From JAPWJZ01 sp965279315 (GTDB lineage Bacteria > Pseudomonadota > Alphaproteobacteria > Micavibrionales > UBA2020), in assembly GCA_965279315.1 (NCBI GenBank), contig OZ257145.1:2232001-2296000 (forward strand): 64,000 nt of DNA. Reading direction: 5' to 3'. Position 1 is the stretch's first letter; each line of letters starts with the position of its first letter. The translations under genes were made by a program, and so were the position numbers. Positions 1-8,809 of this stretch are shown here, in pieces. Below the pieces are notes generated by a model. It ran no database searches. It saw only the letters and a program-made list of their open reading frames with translations, and had not been told where the DNA came from.

Positions 1-2
1 AT

Positions 3-2885
3 ATTCCCTTCGTAGCCACCAATAATTGTTTTTTCAGCGACCCCGATATGCACGAAGCGCATGACGCGCTGATGTGCATCGCGGAAAGTGCCTATGTGCA
101 GGATACCAACCGCCGCAAGGTCACTCCCGAGCATTACTTCAAATCCGCCGAACAGATGGTGGAGCTGTTCAAGGACATTCCAGAGGCTGTCGAAAACACC
201 GTCAACATAGCGAAACGCTGCGCCTTCATGCTGAAGGAAGTCAAGCCGATGCTGCCGCGCTTTGCGACGTCGGGTGGCAAGACGGAAGAACAGGAATTGC
301 GGGAGCTTACCCTTGACGGCCTGAACTGGCGTTTGAATAACTACGTCTTCCGCGAAGGCTGGGACGATGCGAAGCGCGCGGAAGTGCGCAAGCAATATAT
401 CGAGCGCATGAATTACGAGCTCGATGTCCTCATCAAAATGGGCTTTGCAGGTTACTTCCTCATCGTCTCCGACTTCATTATCTGGGCCAAGAATAACGAC
501 ATTCCGGTGGGGCCCGGCCGTGGGTCGGGTGCGGGTTCAGTCGTCGCTTGGGCGACCAAGATCACCGACTTGGATCCCATCGAAATGAACCTGCTGTTCG
601 AGCGTTTCCTGAACCCGGAACGTGTCTCGATGCCCGACTTCGACGTCGATTTTTGCCAGGAACGCCGCGAAGAAGTCATTAACTATGTCCGCGATAAATA
701 TGGCCGTGACAGCGTCGCGCAGATTATCACTTTTGGTAAATTGCAGGCACGCGCGGTGGTGCGCGATGTCGGCCGTGTGCTTCAAATGCCTTACGGGCAG
801 GTCGACAAAGTCGCCAAGCTTGTGCCGCAGAACCCCGCCAACCCGATCAGCCTTGAAGAGGCGCTTGAAACCGAGCCGCTGCTGCGCGAGGCGCGGGATA
901 CGGACGACCAGGTGCGCAAGCTGATTGACGTCGCGCTGAAGCTGGAGGGGTTGTACCGTCATGCCTCCACCCATGCGGCGGGTGTGGTGATCGGGGACAA
1001 GCGCCTCGATGAAATCGTGCCGCTCTACCGCGACCCCGGCGCGGATATCGCGGCGACGCAGTTCAACATGAAGGACGTTGAGAAAGCGGGACTCGTCAAG
1101 TTCGACTTCCTCGGCCTGAAAACGTTGACCGTCATCAAGGACGCCATCCGCCTGATCCGCGAAACCAGCAATGTGGAGCTCGATCCGCTGAAATTCCCGC
1201 TGGACGACAAGGACACCTACAAAATTCTGGCCAAGGGCGACTGTTCCGCTGTGTTCCAGCTCGAGAGCGCCGGCATGCGCGACCTCTGCAAGCAGATGAA
1301 CGTCAAAAACTTTGACGAGATCATCGCTATCGTGGCGCTGTTCCGTCCCGGCCCAATGGAGAATATCCCGAAATACATCGCCAACCTGTCGGGCAAGGAA
1401 GAGATCGAATACATGCACCCGCTGCTGGAGCCGGTGCTGAAAGACACCTATGGCGTCATGATCTATCAGGAACAGGTCATGGCGGCGGGGCAGGTGCTGG
1501 CGGGCTATTCGCTGGGCGGCGCCGACCTTCTGCGCCGCGCGATGGGTAAAAAGATCAAGGCGGAGATGGACGCACAGCGCGCGATCTTCGTCGAGGGCTG
1601 CGAAAAGCACAACAAAATCCCGCACGAAATGGCGAGCAGTATTTTCGACCAGATCGCCAAATTCGCGGATTACGGGTTTAACAAGGCGCACTCGGCGGTC
1701 TATGCCCATATCGCGTTCCAGACCGCGTACCTGAAAGCGCATTACCCTGTCGAATTCATGGCGGCAACCATGACGCAGGACATGAGTGTGACCGACAAGC
1801 TTGCCGTGACGCGGCAGGAACTCAACCGCATGAAAATCGTGTTACTGCCGCCCGATGTGAATAAGTCGCTGCCGCGCTTTGCAGTGGAGCTGCTGCCGAA
1901 CGGAAAGAAAGCTATCCGCTACGCGCTCGCCGCACTGAAGGGCGTGGGCGAGGAGGCGATGAAACGCGTGGTGGCCGAGCGCGAGCAGAACGGCGAATTT
2001 AAAAACGTCTATGATTTTGCCCGCCGCCTTGACGCGAAGGTCATCAACAAACGCCAGATGGAATCCCTTGCGGCTTCCGGCGCGTTTGAAACGCTGCATG
2101 AAAACCGCGCTGAAATGCTTGGATCATGCGAAACGCTCCTGCGTTATGCGCAGGCACATGCCGAGGAAAAGGCGAGCGGCCAGGTCAGCCTGTTCGGTGG
2201 TGCTGGCAACGAATTGCCGGAGCCGCCGCTGGCGAAGGCCGACAAATGGGAGCCGTTGGAAAAACTGCGCCATGAATTTGACGCGGTTGGTTTTTATCTT
2301 TCTGCCCATCCGCTTGATAACATGACGACGCAGCTGGAACGCCTGCGCGTTGTGCCCACCGTGCGCGTGCAGGAAGAGCTGAACAAAAGCCCTACCAACC
2401 GCCTGCGCATGGCGGGCATCGTGGTGCGCAAACAGGAACGCACATCGCAAAAGGGCAACCGCTTTGCCTTCGTGTCGGTATCCGACCCCTATGGCGTGTT
2501 CGAGATGATGGTGTTTTCCGACACGCTGAACGCCAGCCGCGAATTGCTGGAGGCGGGGACGCCGATCCTGCTATCGGTCGATGTCGATAAAAAACCGGAT
2601 TCAGACGAACTCCGCTACCTCGCCCAGACGATAGAGCCGCTGACGACGGCGGTGCAGAATGTCACATCGCAGGTGCATATCCAGGTTGATAAACCCGCCG
2701 CGCTCGCGGCGATCAAGGGCGTGCTGTCACAGGCGGGGCAGGGCAAGGTGAAGGTCCACCTGATCATGGATGCAGGGCAGGGGCGCGAAGCGACTTTGGA
2801 AGTTCCCGGCGGCTGGAATATCCGCGATGAAGTCCCCCGCCAATTGCGCACGATTAATGGCGTTTCCGATGTGCGCGAGCTATAA
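3..2885 (+). CDS. dnaE: DNA polymerase III alpha subunit, 5' truncated by window edge
   Basis: Replicative polymerase catalytic subunit. The frame is open from the first bases of the window, and the residues before the ATG at 48 continue the family alignment, so that ATG is internal and roughly 190 N-terminal residues (most of the PHP domain) lie outside. About 960 residues remain. The catalytic acidic motif PDFDVDF is at residues 196-202 counted from the ATG at 48, preceded by a glycine-rich GPGRGSGAGS stretch. The fingers region (YGFNKAHSAVYAHIAFQTAY) follows. The C-terminal third carries the helix-hairpin-helix and OB-fold type segments. The length and the intact end at a TAA suggest a functional gene. 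Family assignment is certain. Confidence 0.97.
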   Translation: MPFVATNNCFFSDPDMHEAHDALMCIAESAYVQDTNRRKVTPEHYFKSAEQMVELFKDIPEAVENTVNIAKRCAFMLKEVKPMLPRFATSGGKTEEQELRELTLDGLNWRLNNYVFREGWDDAKRAEVRKQYIERMNYELDVLIKMGFAGYFLIVSDFIIWAKNNDIPVGPGRGSGAGSVVAWATKITDLDPIEMNLLFERFLNPERVSMPDFDVDFCQERREEVINYVRDKYGRDSVAQIITFGKLQARAVVRDVGRVLQMPYGQVDKVAKLVPQNPANPISLEEALETEPLLREARDTDDQVRKLIDVALKLEGLYRHASTHAAGVVIGDKRLDEIVPLYRDPGADIAATQFNMKDVEKAGLVKFDFLGLKTLTVIKDAIRLIRETSNVELDPLKFPLDDKDTYKILAKGDCSAVFQLESAGMRDLCKQMNVKNFDEIIAIVALFRPGPMENIPKYIANLSGKEEIEYMHPLLEPVLKDTYGVMIYQEQVMAAGQVLAGYSLGGADLLRRAMGKKIKAEMDAQRAIFVEGCEKHNKIPHEMASSIFDQIAKFADYGFNKAHSAVYAHIAFQTAYLKAHYPVEFMAATMTQDMSVTDKLAVTRQELNRMKIVLLPPDVNKSLPRFAVELLPNGKKAIRYALAALKGVGEEAMKRVVAEREQNGEFKNVYDFARRLDAKVINKRQMESLAASGAFETLHENRAEMLGSCETLLRYAQAHAEEKASGQVSLFGGAGNELPEPPLAKADKWEPLEKLRHEFDAVGFYLSAHPLDNMTTQLERLRVVPTVRVQEELNKSPTNRLRMAGIVVRKQERTSQKGNRFAFVSVSDPYGVFEMMVFSDTLNASRELLEAGTPILLSVDVDKKPDSDELRYLAQTIEPLTTAVQNVTSQVHIQVDKPAALAAIKGVLSQAGQGKVKVHLIMDAGQGREATLEVPGGWNIRDEVPRQLRTINGVSDVREL

Positions 2886-2932
2886 GGCTAAATAATCAAA
2901 TTATTACAGATGCTTAATGCCTTCTAATTTCA

Positions 2933-2960
2933 TTGACTTTCCATAACTTAAGCGTATAAT
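2933..2960 (+). promoter_or_regulatory. sigma70-type promoter for the three-paralogue locus
   Basis: TTGACT at 2933-2938 and a perfect TATAAT at 2955-2960 are separated by 16 bp. They lie in the 103-bp gap after dnaE, 29 bp before the ATG at 2989. A GGGGAAG ribosome-binding site sits at 2972-2978. This gives the accessory genes their own promoter independent of dnaE. Confidence 0.75.
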
Positions 2961-2988
2961 AAATGATCTTTGGGGAAGCCATAGGTTC

Positions 2989-4014
2989 ATGGAATTAGGT
3001 CGCATATTCAACGGCATTATCAATGCCTTTATCGGGGAAGGGAAGCCCGTCGCACTGACGCAGGATCAGCTTGCGCAGACTTCGGCGCATCTCACAAATC
3101 CCGCGATGCGTGTTGCGCTGCCAGCCAGTTTTCCGACGCTGCTGGGAAGCGATAAAACCTATGCGATCCTTGAAATGCTGCGCCGCGAACTGAAAGAAAA
3201 GCACGGCACGACGCTGGAGGAAGCGGGGCGCATCAACATCGTCTACCCGCGCAAGCATCCGTTGAAATTCCCGCGCCATGACAACACCGCCGATTTTGCC
3301 GCGAAAAAAACATGGCACGCCCTGAAACGCGCCAAGCCGGATGTGGAATGGGTATTCGCAAATTCCCTGAACGAGCTGGAACGCCTTGGCCGTTCGGAAA
3401 ACCAGACCAGTATCCATGCGCTGACCGCCAAGCAGGAATATGTGGTCTATGACCCTATGCAGGAAGCGCCAGCATTCCGCTTCGGCCAGGCGGGCAATAC
3501 CAAAAAAGAATTCTTCCTGATGGTCGATTCAGGCTTCGAGCAGGGAACGACAATGGCGAACCTGTTCAGTTTTATCGAGGCGAATGGCGGGGCGGTGCTG
3601 GGCGCGGCGGTCAACCAGCCGAACCACAAGCTGCAGCAGCGCGACACATCGGTGTTCAACGACCGTAAAAATCGTGCAAGCCTGCGCCCCGAATTCAACG
3701 ATGCATCACGCAATACCGGCCGCCTTGCCCAGATGGCATTGGCGTTTTCAGACTCCGCGAAACGCGGGGGCATGGATTTGACGCCGCAGCAGGCGCTCGA
3801 CCTGTTCGAGGAAAAACTGAACAAGGTCGGCAACACCATTTTTGCCATGACTGATGGCGAGGCGTCGCGCATCATCCGCACGGTCAAGGGCACATACGAC
3901 AAGCCGATGTCGTTCAGCAATGTCATCCGCGCGCTAGACGCGAAAGCTGCTGAACTGAATCCACAGAAGCCACAATCCGCACCCAAGCTGCAATTGCAGG
4001 GAGCTATGGCATGA
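2989..4014 (+). CDS. Unrecognised protein with phosphoribosyltransferase-like loop, paralogue 1 of 3
   Basis: No named family recognised. This 341-residue soluble protein is the first of three tandem paralogues. Around residues 175-188 a run of hydrophobic residues leads into VDSGFEQGTT, resembling the PRPP-binding loop of type I phosphoribosyltransferases, but the usual acidic pair is D-S and the T-G-x-T is replaced by Q-G-T-T. Other blocks shared by all three copies are YPRKHP (about 84-89), LGRSENQ followed by HALT and QEY (about 130-147), RNTGRL (about 240) and a C-terminal MTDGE. There is no signal peptide or membrane segment. The start is supported by GGGGAAG ten bases upstream. The stop overlaps the next start (ATGA). 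A nucleotide- or PRPP-linked role is inference only. Confidence 0.85.
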   Translation: MELGRIFNGIINAFIGEGKPVALTQDQLAQTSAHLTNPAMRVALPASFPTLLGSDKTYAILEMLRRELKEKHGTTLEEAGRINIVYPRKHPLKFPRHDNTADFAAKKTWHALKRAKPDVEWVFANSLNELERLGRSENQTSIHALTAKQEYVVYDPMQEAPAFRFGQAGNTKKEFFLMVDSGFEQGTTMANLFSFIEANGGAVLGAAVNQPNHKLQQRDTSVFNDRKNRASLRPEFNDASRNTGRLAQMALAFSDSAKRGGMDLTPQQALDLFEEKLNKVGNTIFAMTDGEASRIIRTVKGTYDKPMSFSNVIRALDAKAAELNPQKPQSAPKLQLQGAMA

Positions 4015-4964
4015 GGCGCAAGGTTTCCAAATTACAGGCATTGCGCGAAGTTTTCAGCAAGCTGAAAAACCCGCCCTATCTGCTGGGCGCGCATGTTAAT
4101 CCGTCAAAACGGCAGGAAATTCCGGCTGGTTTCCCGCGCGCGCTGGCGCCGTACAGCGGCGAAGAAGCCTTGCAGTTGATTGCGGGCGAATTGAAGAAAC
4201 GCGACGTCGATATCGCCGATATCACGCACATCAACATCGCCTATCCGCACAAACATCCGGGCATCTACCCCGCATACCACAACACCGCCGAAGAACGCGC
4301 CTTTGCCTTCCGCGAACGCATGGAAGCTGTCGCGCCGCAGATCGACTGGGTGATCGCGGAGGCATTGGTGGAGCGTGTGCGTTTGGGCCGATCCGAAGAC
4401 CAGACCAGTTTCCACGCGTTGACCGGCAGGCAGGAATACGACATTTACCTGAAGATCCAGCATGAGCCTCTGCCCTTTGCGCACAAGGACAGGGGCCGTG
4501 AATTTTTCGTGATCGTTGACAACACGATCGAACAGGGCACGACGATTGCCAACATGATGAGCTATATCCATTACAACGGCGGCGAGGTGCTGATGGCGCA
4601 GGGCGACCACCGCGTGCATATCGCGCAGAACCGCGATGTGGCCAACGACATGACCGATATCGGCGCGGAATTCAACGATGTGTCGCGCAATACAGGCAGG
4701 CTGCCAGAACTTGCGCTTGCTTTCTCGTATTCCGCACAGCGTCACGGCCGCAACTGGACGCCCAAACAGGCGATCGGGAAGTTTGAAGCGGCTATCAACA
4801 AGTACGGCAATTCGGTCTTTGCCCTGACGGATGGCGAGGTGCAGCGCCTGATCAAGAATGTGAACGGCACGAAAGAAAGTTTCCCTGTTTTGCTCGAAAA
4901 GCTCGAAAAACAGTCACCGAAGACGAAAAAAGCCATGCATATTAAGCAGTTTGGTGGGCTTTAG
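4011..4964 (+). CDS. Unrecognised protein with phosphoribosyltransferase-like loop, paralogue 2 of 3
   Basis: This 317-residue paralogue of the preceding gene is translationally coupled to it by a 4-bp ATGA overlap. The loop is FFVIVDNTIEQGTT at about residues 165-178. The conserved blocks YPHKHP, LGRSEDQ, HALTGRQEY, FNDVSRNTGRLPELALAFS and FALTDGEVQRLI are all present in the same order. It matches copy 3 more closely than copy 1 in the C-terminal half (RNTGRLPELALA and NGNS/YGNS segments), so the triplication probably occurred in two steps. No transmembrane or export signal is present. The function is not known. A catalytic or regulatory nucleotide-binding fold is the best guess from the loop. 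Confidence 0.85.
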   Translation: MRRKVSKLQALREVFSKLKNPPYLLGAHVNPSKRQEIPAGFPRALAPYSGEEALQLIAGELKKRDVDIADITHINIAYPHKHPGIYPAYHNTAEERAFAFRERMEAVAPQIDWVIAEALVERVRLGRSEDQTSFHALTGRQEYDIYLKIQHEPLPFAHKDRGREFFVIVDNTIEQGTTIANMMSYIHYNGGEVLMAQGDHRVHIAQNRDVANDMTDIGAEFNDVSRNTGRLPELALAFSYSAQRHGRNWTPKQAIGKFEAAINKYGNSVFALTDGEVQRLIKNVNGTKESFPVLLEKLEKQSPKTKKAMHIKQFGGL

Positions 4965-4986
4965 GCTTTTTTCAACATATCCGTAC

Positions 4987-4992
4987 TATAAT
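4987..4992 (+). promoter_or_regulatory. candidate -10 box upstream of paralogue 3
   Basis: A perfect TATAAT lies 32 bp before the ATG at 5024, in the 59-bp gap between paralogues 2 and 3. No convincing -35 hexamer was found at the usual spacing, so this may be a weak or regulated internal promoter. Confidence 0.35.
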
Positions 4993-5023
4993 CGTCTGAA
5001 ACAATCACTGTGGCGACGGCGAT

Positions 5024-6142
5024 ATGAATTTTATCGAGCAAATCAAACAGGCGCTTATCGGGCAATATAAGCAGTCAGCAGATTACGACCCGTGGCAGGA
5101 TCCTGATTTCGGGACATCTTCGGATGACTATAATCGCGCGCCGGTGCCGAAATATCAGGGCGCATCCGCGACCGTCCATATCGCGCCCGAAAAACTTCCC
5201 GATGCCACCAAGCCAGTCAAGGACTGGACGCAACCCGACCACCGCATCGAATTGCCGCGCGATTTTCCGTTGCCGCTCCACCATGGGTCATCTCTCTCGT
5301 CCATTGCAGACGTCATCGACAAACAGTTGCAGAAACACGGCACGACAATGGATCAGGTTGACCGCATCCACGTCGTTTTCCCGCACAAGCATCCCGAACT
5401 TTTTCCTGGTCATTTTGATAACGCGCAAAGATACGCATCCGATTTTGTCAACAAAATGCAGAATTCAGGCGGTGTCGCGGGCAAAATTATCTGGGGCATG
5501 GCAAGTGAACTTGTCGAGACGAAAAAATTGGGACGTTCTGAAGACCAGTCGAGCGTGCATGCGCTGACAGCCCAGCAGGAATACGTTTATTATAACCCGC
5601 GGGCGAACCAAACATCGCCACTCGCCATGATCGGCGACAACCGCAAGGAATTTTTTGTGGTGGTCGATGCTATGAGCGAGCAGGGCACAACCTTTGCCAA
5701 CCTCATCAACCATATCCGTCACAATGGCGGCGTCGTGGTCGCGACAGTCGGCGCGAACGGGCTGCTGCAGGAAACGTCGGATGCTTATTTGCAACGCGAG
5801 GCGCATCTTCCGTCGAAATTTATGGATCCTGACCGCAATACGGGAAGGCTTCCCGAACTCGCACTTGCACTGTCAGCCTCCGCGAAACGCAGCGGCCATG
5901 ACTGGACGCCGGAGCAATGCCTTGAAAAATTCGAAACCGCGCTGCAAAAAAACGGCAACAGCGTTTATGCGATGACGAATGGTGAGGTCGGTCGCGTCAT
6001 TGCTTCTGTCTCAGGGCAACATGATACATCCGAGACGTTCCTGAGAATGATCAACCGTCTCGAAAGCCGCGGGCAGGGCAAGGGCGATCCGTTGTTGGTG
6101 AAAGCGTCTCAGTTGATCAACAAGGCATTGCGGCCGGGCTGA
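5024..6142 (+). CDS. Unrecognised protein with phosphoribosyltransferase-like loop, paralogue 3 of 3
   Basis: This 372-residue third member has about 60 extra, charged and proline-containing N-terminal residues before the shared core. The core carries FPHKHPELFPGH, LGRSEDQSSVHALTAQQEY, then FFVVVDAMSEQGTT at about residues 210-223 and DRNTGRLPELALALS near 290. The loop position matching the second acidic residue of PRPP loops is S, N and A in copies 1 to 3. The rest of the loop (E-Q-G-T-T) is invariant, so the family has its own consensus rather than a decayed one. The last 34 bp overlap the 3' end of the convergent gene at 6109-6588. Function unknown. Confidence 0.85.
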   Translation: MNFIEQIKQALIGQYKQSADYDPWQDPDFGTSSDDYNRAPVPKYQGASATVHIAPEKLPDATKPVKDWTQPDHRIELPRDFPLPLHHGSSLSSIADVIDKQLQKHGTTMDQVDRIHVVFPHKHPELFPGHFDNAQRYASDFVNKMQNSGGVAGKIIWGMASELVETKKLGRSEDQSSVHALTAQQEYVYYNPRANQTSPLAMIGDNRKEFFVVVDAMSEQGTTFANLINHIRHNGGVVVATVGANGLLQETSDAYLQREAHLPSKFMDPDRNTGRLPELALALSASAKRSGHDWTPEQCLEKFETALQKNGNSVYAMTNGEVGRVIASVSGQHDTSETFLRMINRLESRGQGKGDPLLVKASQLINKALRPG

Positions 6143-6588
6143 GGCGCGGGCTTTTTGTCGCCGCCGAAGGCGGATTTCGCGGCCTTCATTCCTTTTGTAA
6201 ACGCATTCCCCAAAAACCCGCGCGCGCCAAGCGCGGAGGTTTTTTCGGCGGCACGCGCAACAGGGGCGAGGGGCTTGCCTTCGCGCTTGACCTGCTCTTT
6301 CTCGTAATGCTTTTGCAGGCCCGTACAGATGCGGTTGCTGATGAATGATTTGACGGCGGAGCTTGCCGCCATGAATGACGCGGAAAGGCCGACCTTTGCG
6401 GTCCCGCCTGCCGCCAGCACGCCGACCGCGCCACCTGTAAGCGCGATACCGACCGCGCCCACGCAGAAGGCGGCAGCTACCAACGCACCCCGTTTTGCCC
6501 ATTTGACGCGGGTATCCAGCTGGGCATTGGTGAGGCCGCTGGTATCCTTCATCTTGGTGTATTTGTCTTTGATGGCCTGAATGAACAT
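6109..6588 (-). CDS. Small alanine/glycine-rich membrane protein of unknown function
   Basis: This 159-residue product is not recognised. A strongly hydrophobic stretch at about residues 34-62 (Ala/Gly-rich, with GALVAAAFCVGAVGIALTGG) could form one long or two short membrane helices. It is flanked by lysine- and arginine-rich segments, and the C-terminus is basic and disordered-looking. A run of G lies directly before the ATG. The gene converges on the third phosphoribosyltransferase-like paralogue with a 34-bp overlap. Whether it works with those three genes is unknown, but it is the only other gene between them and rpsB. Confidence 0.65.
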   Translation of the reverse strand: MFIQAIKDKYTKMKDTSGLTNAQLDTRVKWAKRGALVAAAFCVGAVGIALTGGAVGVLAAGGTAKVGLSASFMAASSAVKSFISNRICTGLQKHYEKEQVKREGKPLAPVARAAEKTSALGARGFLGNAFTKGMKAAKSAFGGDKKPAPQPGRNALLIN

Positions 6589-6841
6589 GCCCCCAGTCTA
6601 GCCTGACTCCCGCTTTTGCGCCGGACTTTTTGTATTTTTGCGGCAAATTCGACGTTTTTCAGAAAACTACCCCCTACTGTTTTAACATATTGAAAAGACG
6701 CGCTTTAACCCTATTTGGATATGGCGCTTTTCCAGCGTCATGGCGGAGTGTGGTAATGGGGTGGCAAAAGCCCTCGAAAACATCCACGTTTTGCTTGCAA
6801 TAGCATTGAAATGCCTGTAAAAACGCGACTACTTGAGAAGA

Positions 6842-6940
6842 TGCCGGGATGGTCCTGGCATTTAGCTAAAAATCACATGCGGATCTTTGAGGTTGCCACG
6901 GCAACCGCTTCGGTGTCCCCAACAGGGACTTGCATCCGCA
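6842..6940 (+). ncRNA. structured leader of rpsB, candidate S2 autoregulatory element
   Basis: The 381-bp gap 6589-6969 holds the rpsB leader. A hairpin pairs TGCCGGGA (6842-6849) with TCCTGGCA (6853-6860). A closing stem then pairs TGCGGAT (6878-6884) with ATCCGCA (6934-6940) and encloses two hairpins: GGTTGC/GCAACC (6891-6896 with 6901-6906) and GTCCC/GGGAC (6915-6919 with 6925-6929). That is a three-way junction ending about 13 bp before the ribosome-binding site GGAAAGGA (6953-6960). Ribosomal-protein leaders of this kind often bind their own product. Binding of S2 is inference. I see no clear gene in 6589-6841. Confidence 0.55.
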
Positions 6941-6969
6941 GAGGCATAACCGGGAAAGGATAAAACCCA

Positions 6970-7764
6970 ATGACGATGCCCACTTTCACTATGCGCCAGC
7001 TCCTCGAAGCAGGCGTTCACTTCGGCCACAACACCCGCCGCTGGAACCCCAAGATGAAGCCGTACATTTACGGCGACCGCAACAAGGTTCACATCATCAA
7101 CCTCGAACTGACCGTCCCCATGCTGCATACCGCCCTGAAAAGCGTGCGCGACATCGTTGCGAACCGCGGCCGCGTCCTGTTCGTCGGCACGAAGCGCCAG
7201 GCAGCTGACAAAATCGCCGACACCGCGAAGCGTTGCGGCCAGTACTACGTGAACTACCGCTGGCTCGGCGGCATGCTCACCAACTGGAACACCATCTCCG
7301 GCTCGATCAAGCGCCTGCGGACGGTCACCGAGATGCTGGAAAACCCCGAAGTGAAGCACGGCATGACCAAGAAAGAGCAGCTCAACCTCGCACGCGAGAA
7401 AGAGAAGCTGGAAAAGGCGCTGGGCGGCATTAAAGACATGGGCGGCCTGCCCGATGCGATGATCGTGATTGACGTCATGAAAGAAGCCAACGCGATCACC
7501 GAAGCAAAACGCCTCGGCATTCCCGTGTTCGGCGTCGTTGACACCAACTGCGATCCCGACAACATCGATTTCCTGATCCCCGGCAACGATGACGCAACCC
7601 GCGCCATCAACCTGTATTGCGACCTCTTCGCTGAAGCCGTCCTCGACGGCCTGCAGGCTGAAGTGACCGCGTCGGGCGTCGATGCTGGCGCTTCCGCGAA
7701 CCCGATGCAGGAAGACCTCGGCTCGAACGACGTGTCCGAAGTGAAAGCAGCCGCAGCCGGCTAA
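6970..7764 (+). CDS. rpsB: 30S ribosomal protein S2
   Basis: Structural protein of the small ribosomal subunit, 264 residues. The N-terminal GVHFGHNTRRWNPKM and the RWLGGMLTNW block are diagnostic for S2. The last 30 or so residues form an alanine-rich tail. The start at 6970 has GGAAAGGA nine bases upstream; a second in-frame ATG at 6976 would give the more common N-terminus MPTFTM. It is the first gene of the long translation/envelope run and is followed after about 100 bp by tsf, the usual pairing. Confidence 0.98.
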   Translation: MTMPTFTMRQLLEAGVHFGHNTRRWNPKMKPYIYGDRNKVHIINLELTVPMLHTALKSVRDIVANRGRVLFVGTKRQAADKIADTAKRCGQYYVNYRWLGGMLTNWNTISGSIKRLRTVTEMLENPEVKHGMTKKEQLNLAREKEKLEKALGGIKDMGGLPDAMIVIDVMKEANAITEAKRLGIPVFGVVDTNCDPDNIDFLIPGNDDATRAINLYCDLFAEAVLDGLQAEVTASGVDAGASANPMQEDLGSNDVSEVKAAAAG

Positions 7765-7771
7765 TGATGAT

Positions 7772-7820
7772 TTCTTCCCCCTTCCTCGCGGGCATGTCCT
7801 GCGGGGAAGGGCGGGAAGAA
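7772..7820. repeat. inverted repeat in the rpsB-tsf spacer
   Basis: TTCTTCCC (7772-7779) pairs with GGGAAGAA (7813-7820), and an inner CCTTCC/GGAAGG extends the stem with small mismatches. There is no T-tract, so it is more likely an RNA-stability or partial attenuation hairpin than a full terminator. A similar C/G-rich hairpin occurs in the next spacer. Confidence 0.55.
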
Positions 7821-7870
7821 ACCTCAAGGAATAAAACCTCCGCCACCAAAATCCGTTAAGGGGAATTTGA

Positions 7871-8794
7871 ATGACCGAAATCACAGCAAAGCTCGTGCAG
7901 GAACTCCGCGAAAAAAGCGGCGCCGGCATGATGGACTGCAAAAAGGCGCTTGTTGAAACCAAGGGCGACGTTGAAGCCGCCATGGACTTCCTGCGCAAAA
8001 AAGGCCTCGCTTCCGCCGCCAAAAAATCCGGCCGCGCAGCATCCGAAGGCCTTGTTTCCGTTGCGACCGCAGGCACCTTCGCCGTTGCGATCGAGCTGAA
8101 CGCAGAAACCGACTTCGTCGCGCGCAACGACCAGTTCCAGAAACTGCTGAACGACCTGACCGACCTCGCCGTGAAGAACAAGATCGAAAGCCTCGATGCG
8201 CTGAAGGCAGCGAAACTCGGCGACAAGACCGTTGAACTGACCGTGACCGAGCTGGTCGCGAGCATCGGCGAAAACATGAACCTGCGCCGCATGCAGGCGC
8301 TGTCCGTGAACGCGGGCGTTGTCGCAAGCTACGTGCACAACCAGGTCATCCCCGGCCGCGGCAAGATCGGCGTCCTCGTCGCGCTTGAATCGACCGGCAA
8401 CGCGGAGAAACTGGCAGCCCTCGGCCGCCAGCTGGCGATGCACATTGCGGCATCCCGCCCTGAAGCGCTGGACGTTGCAAGCCTCGACAAAGACCTCGTT
8501 GCACGCGAGCGCGCGATCCACGCAGACAAAGCCGGCAAGAGCGGCAAGCCTGCGGACATCATCGAGAAAATGGTCGATGGTTCCATGCGCAAATACTACG
8601 AACAGGCTGTCCTGCTCGAACAGACCTTCATTATCGACGGCGCGACCAAAATTTCGGCTGTTCTGCAGAATGCAGAAAAAGAAGCCGGCGCACCCGTGAA
8701 GCTCGCAGGTTATGTGCGCTTCGAACTGGGTGAAGGCGTCGAGAAGAAAGTCGATGATTTCGCTGAAGAAGTCGCCAAGATGGCGGCTGGCTAA
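7871..8794 (+). CDS. tsf: Elongation factor Ts
   Basis: Guanine nucleotide exchange factor for EF-Tu, 307 residues. The N-terminal UBA-like segment (LVQELREKSGAGMMDCKKAL) and the core motif ELNAETDFVARN are textbook EF-Ts. Two repeated core subdomains follow, and the C-terminal module ends in EVAKMAAG. A GGGGA ribosome-binding site lies just upstream. It sits between rpsB and pyrH, separated from each by hairpin-bearing spacers that may set protein ratios. Confidence 0.98.
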   Translation: MTEITAKLVQELREKSGAGMMDCKKALVETKGDVEAAMDFLRKKGLASAAKKSGRAASEGLVSVATAGTFAVAIELNAETDFVARNDQFQKLLNDLTDLAVKNKIESLDALKAAKLGDKTVELTVTELVASIGENMNLRRMQALSVNAGVVASYVHNQVIPGRGKIGVLVALESTGNAEKLAALGRQLAMHIAASRPEALDVASLDKDLVARERAIHADKAGKSGKPADIIEKMVDGSMRKYYEQAVLLEQTFIIDGATKISAVLQNAEKEAGAPVKLAGYVRFELGEGVEKKVDDFAEEVAKMAAG

Positions 8795-8809
8795 CAGATA
8801 AATTGGCTT

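Noticed and set aside
537..1742. Long minus-strand open frame (about 400 residues) opposite dnaE
   Set aside because: Mirrors the coding frame of dnaE; no family features, and GC-rich third positions explain the openness.
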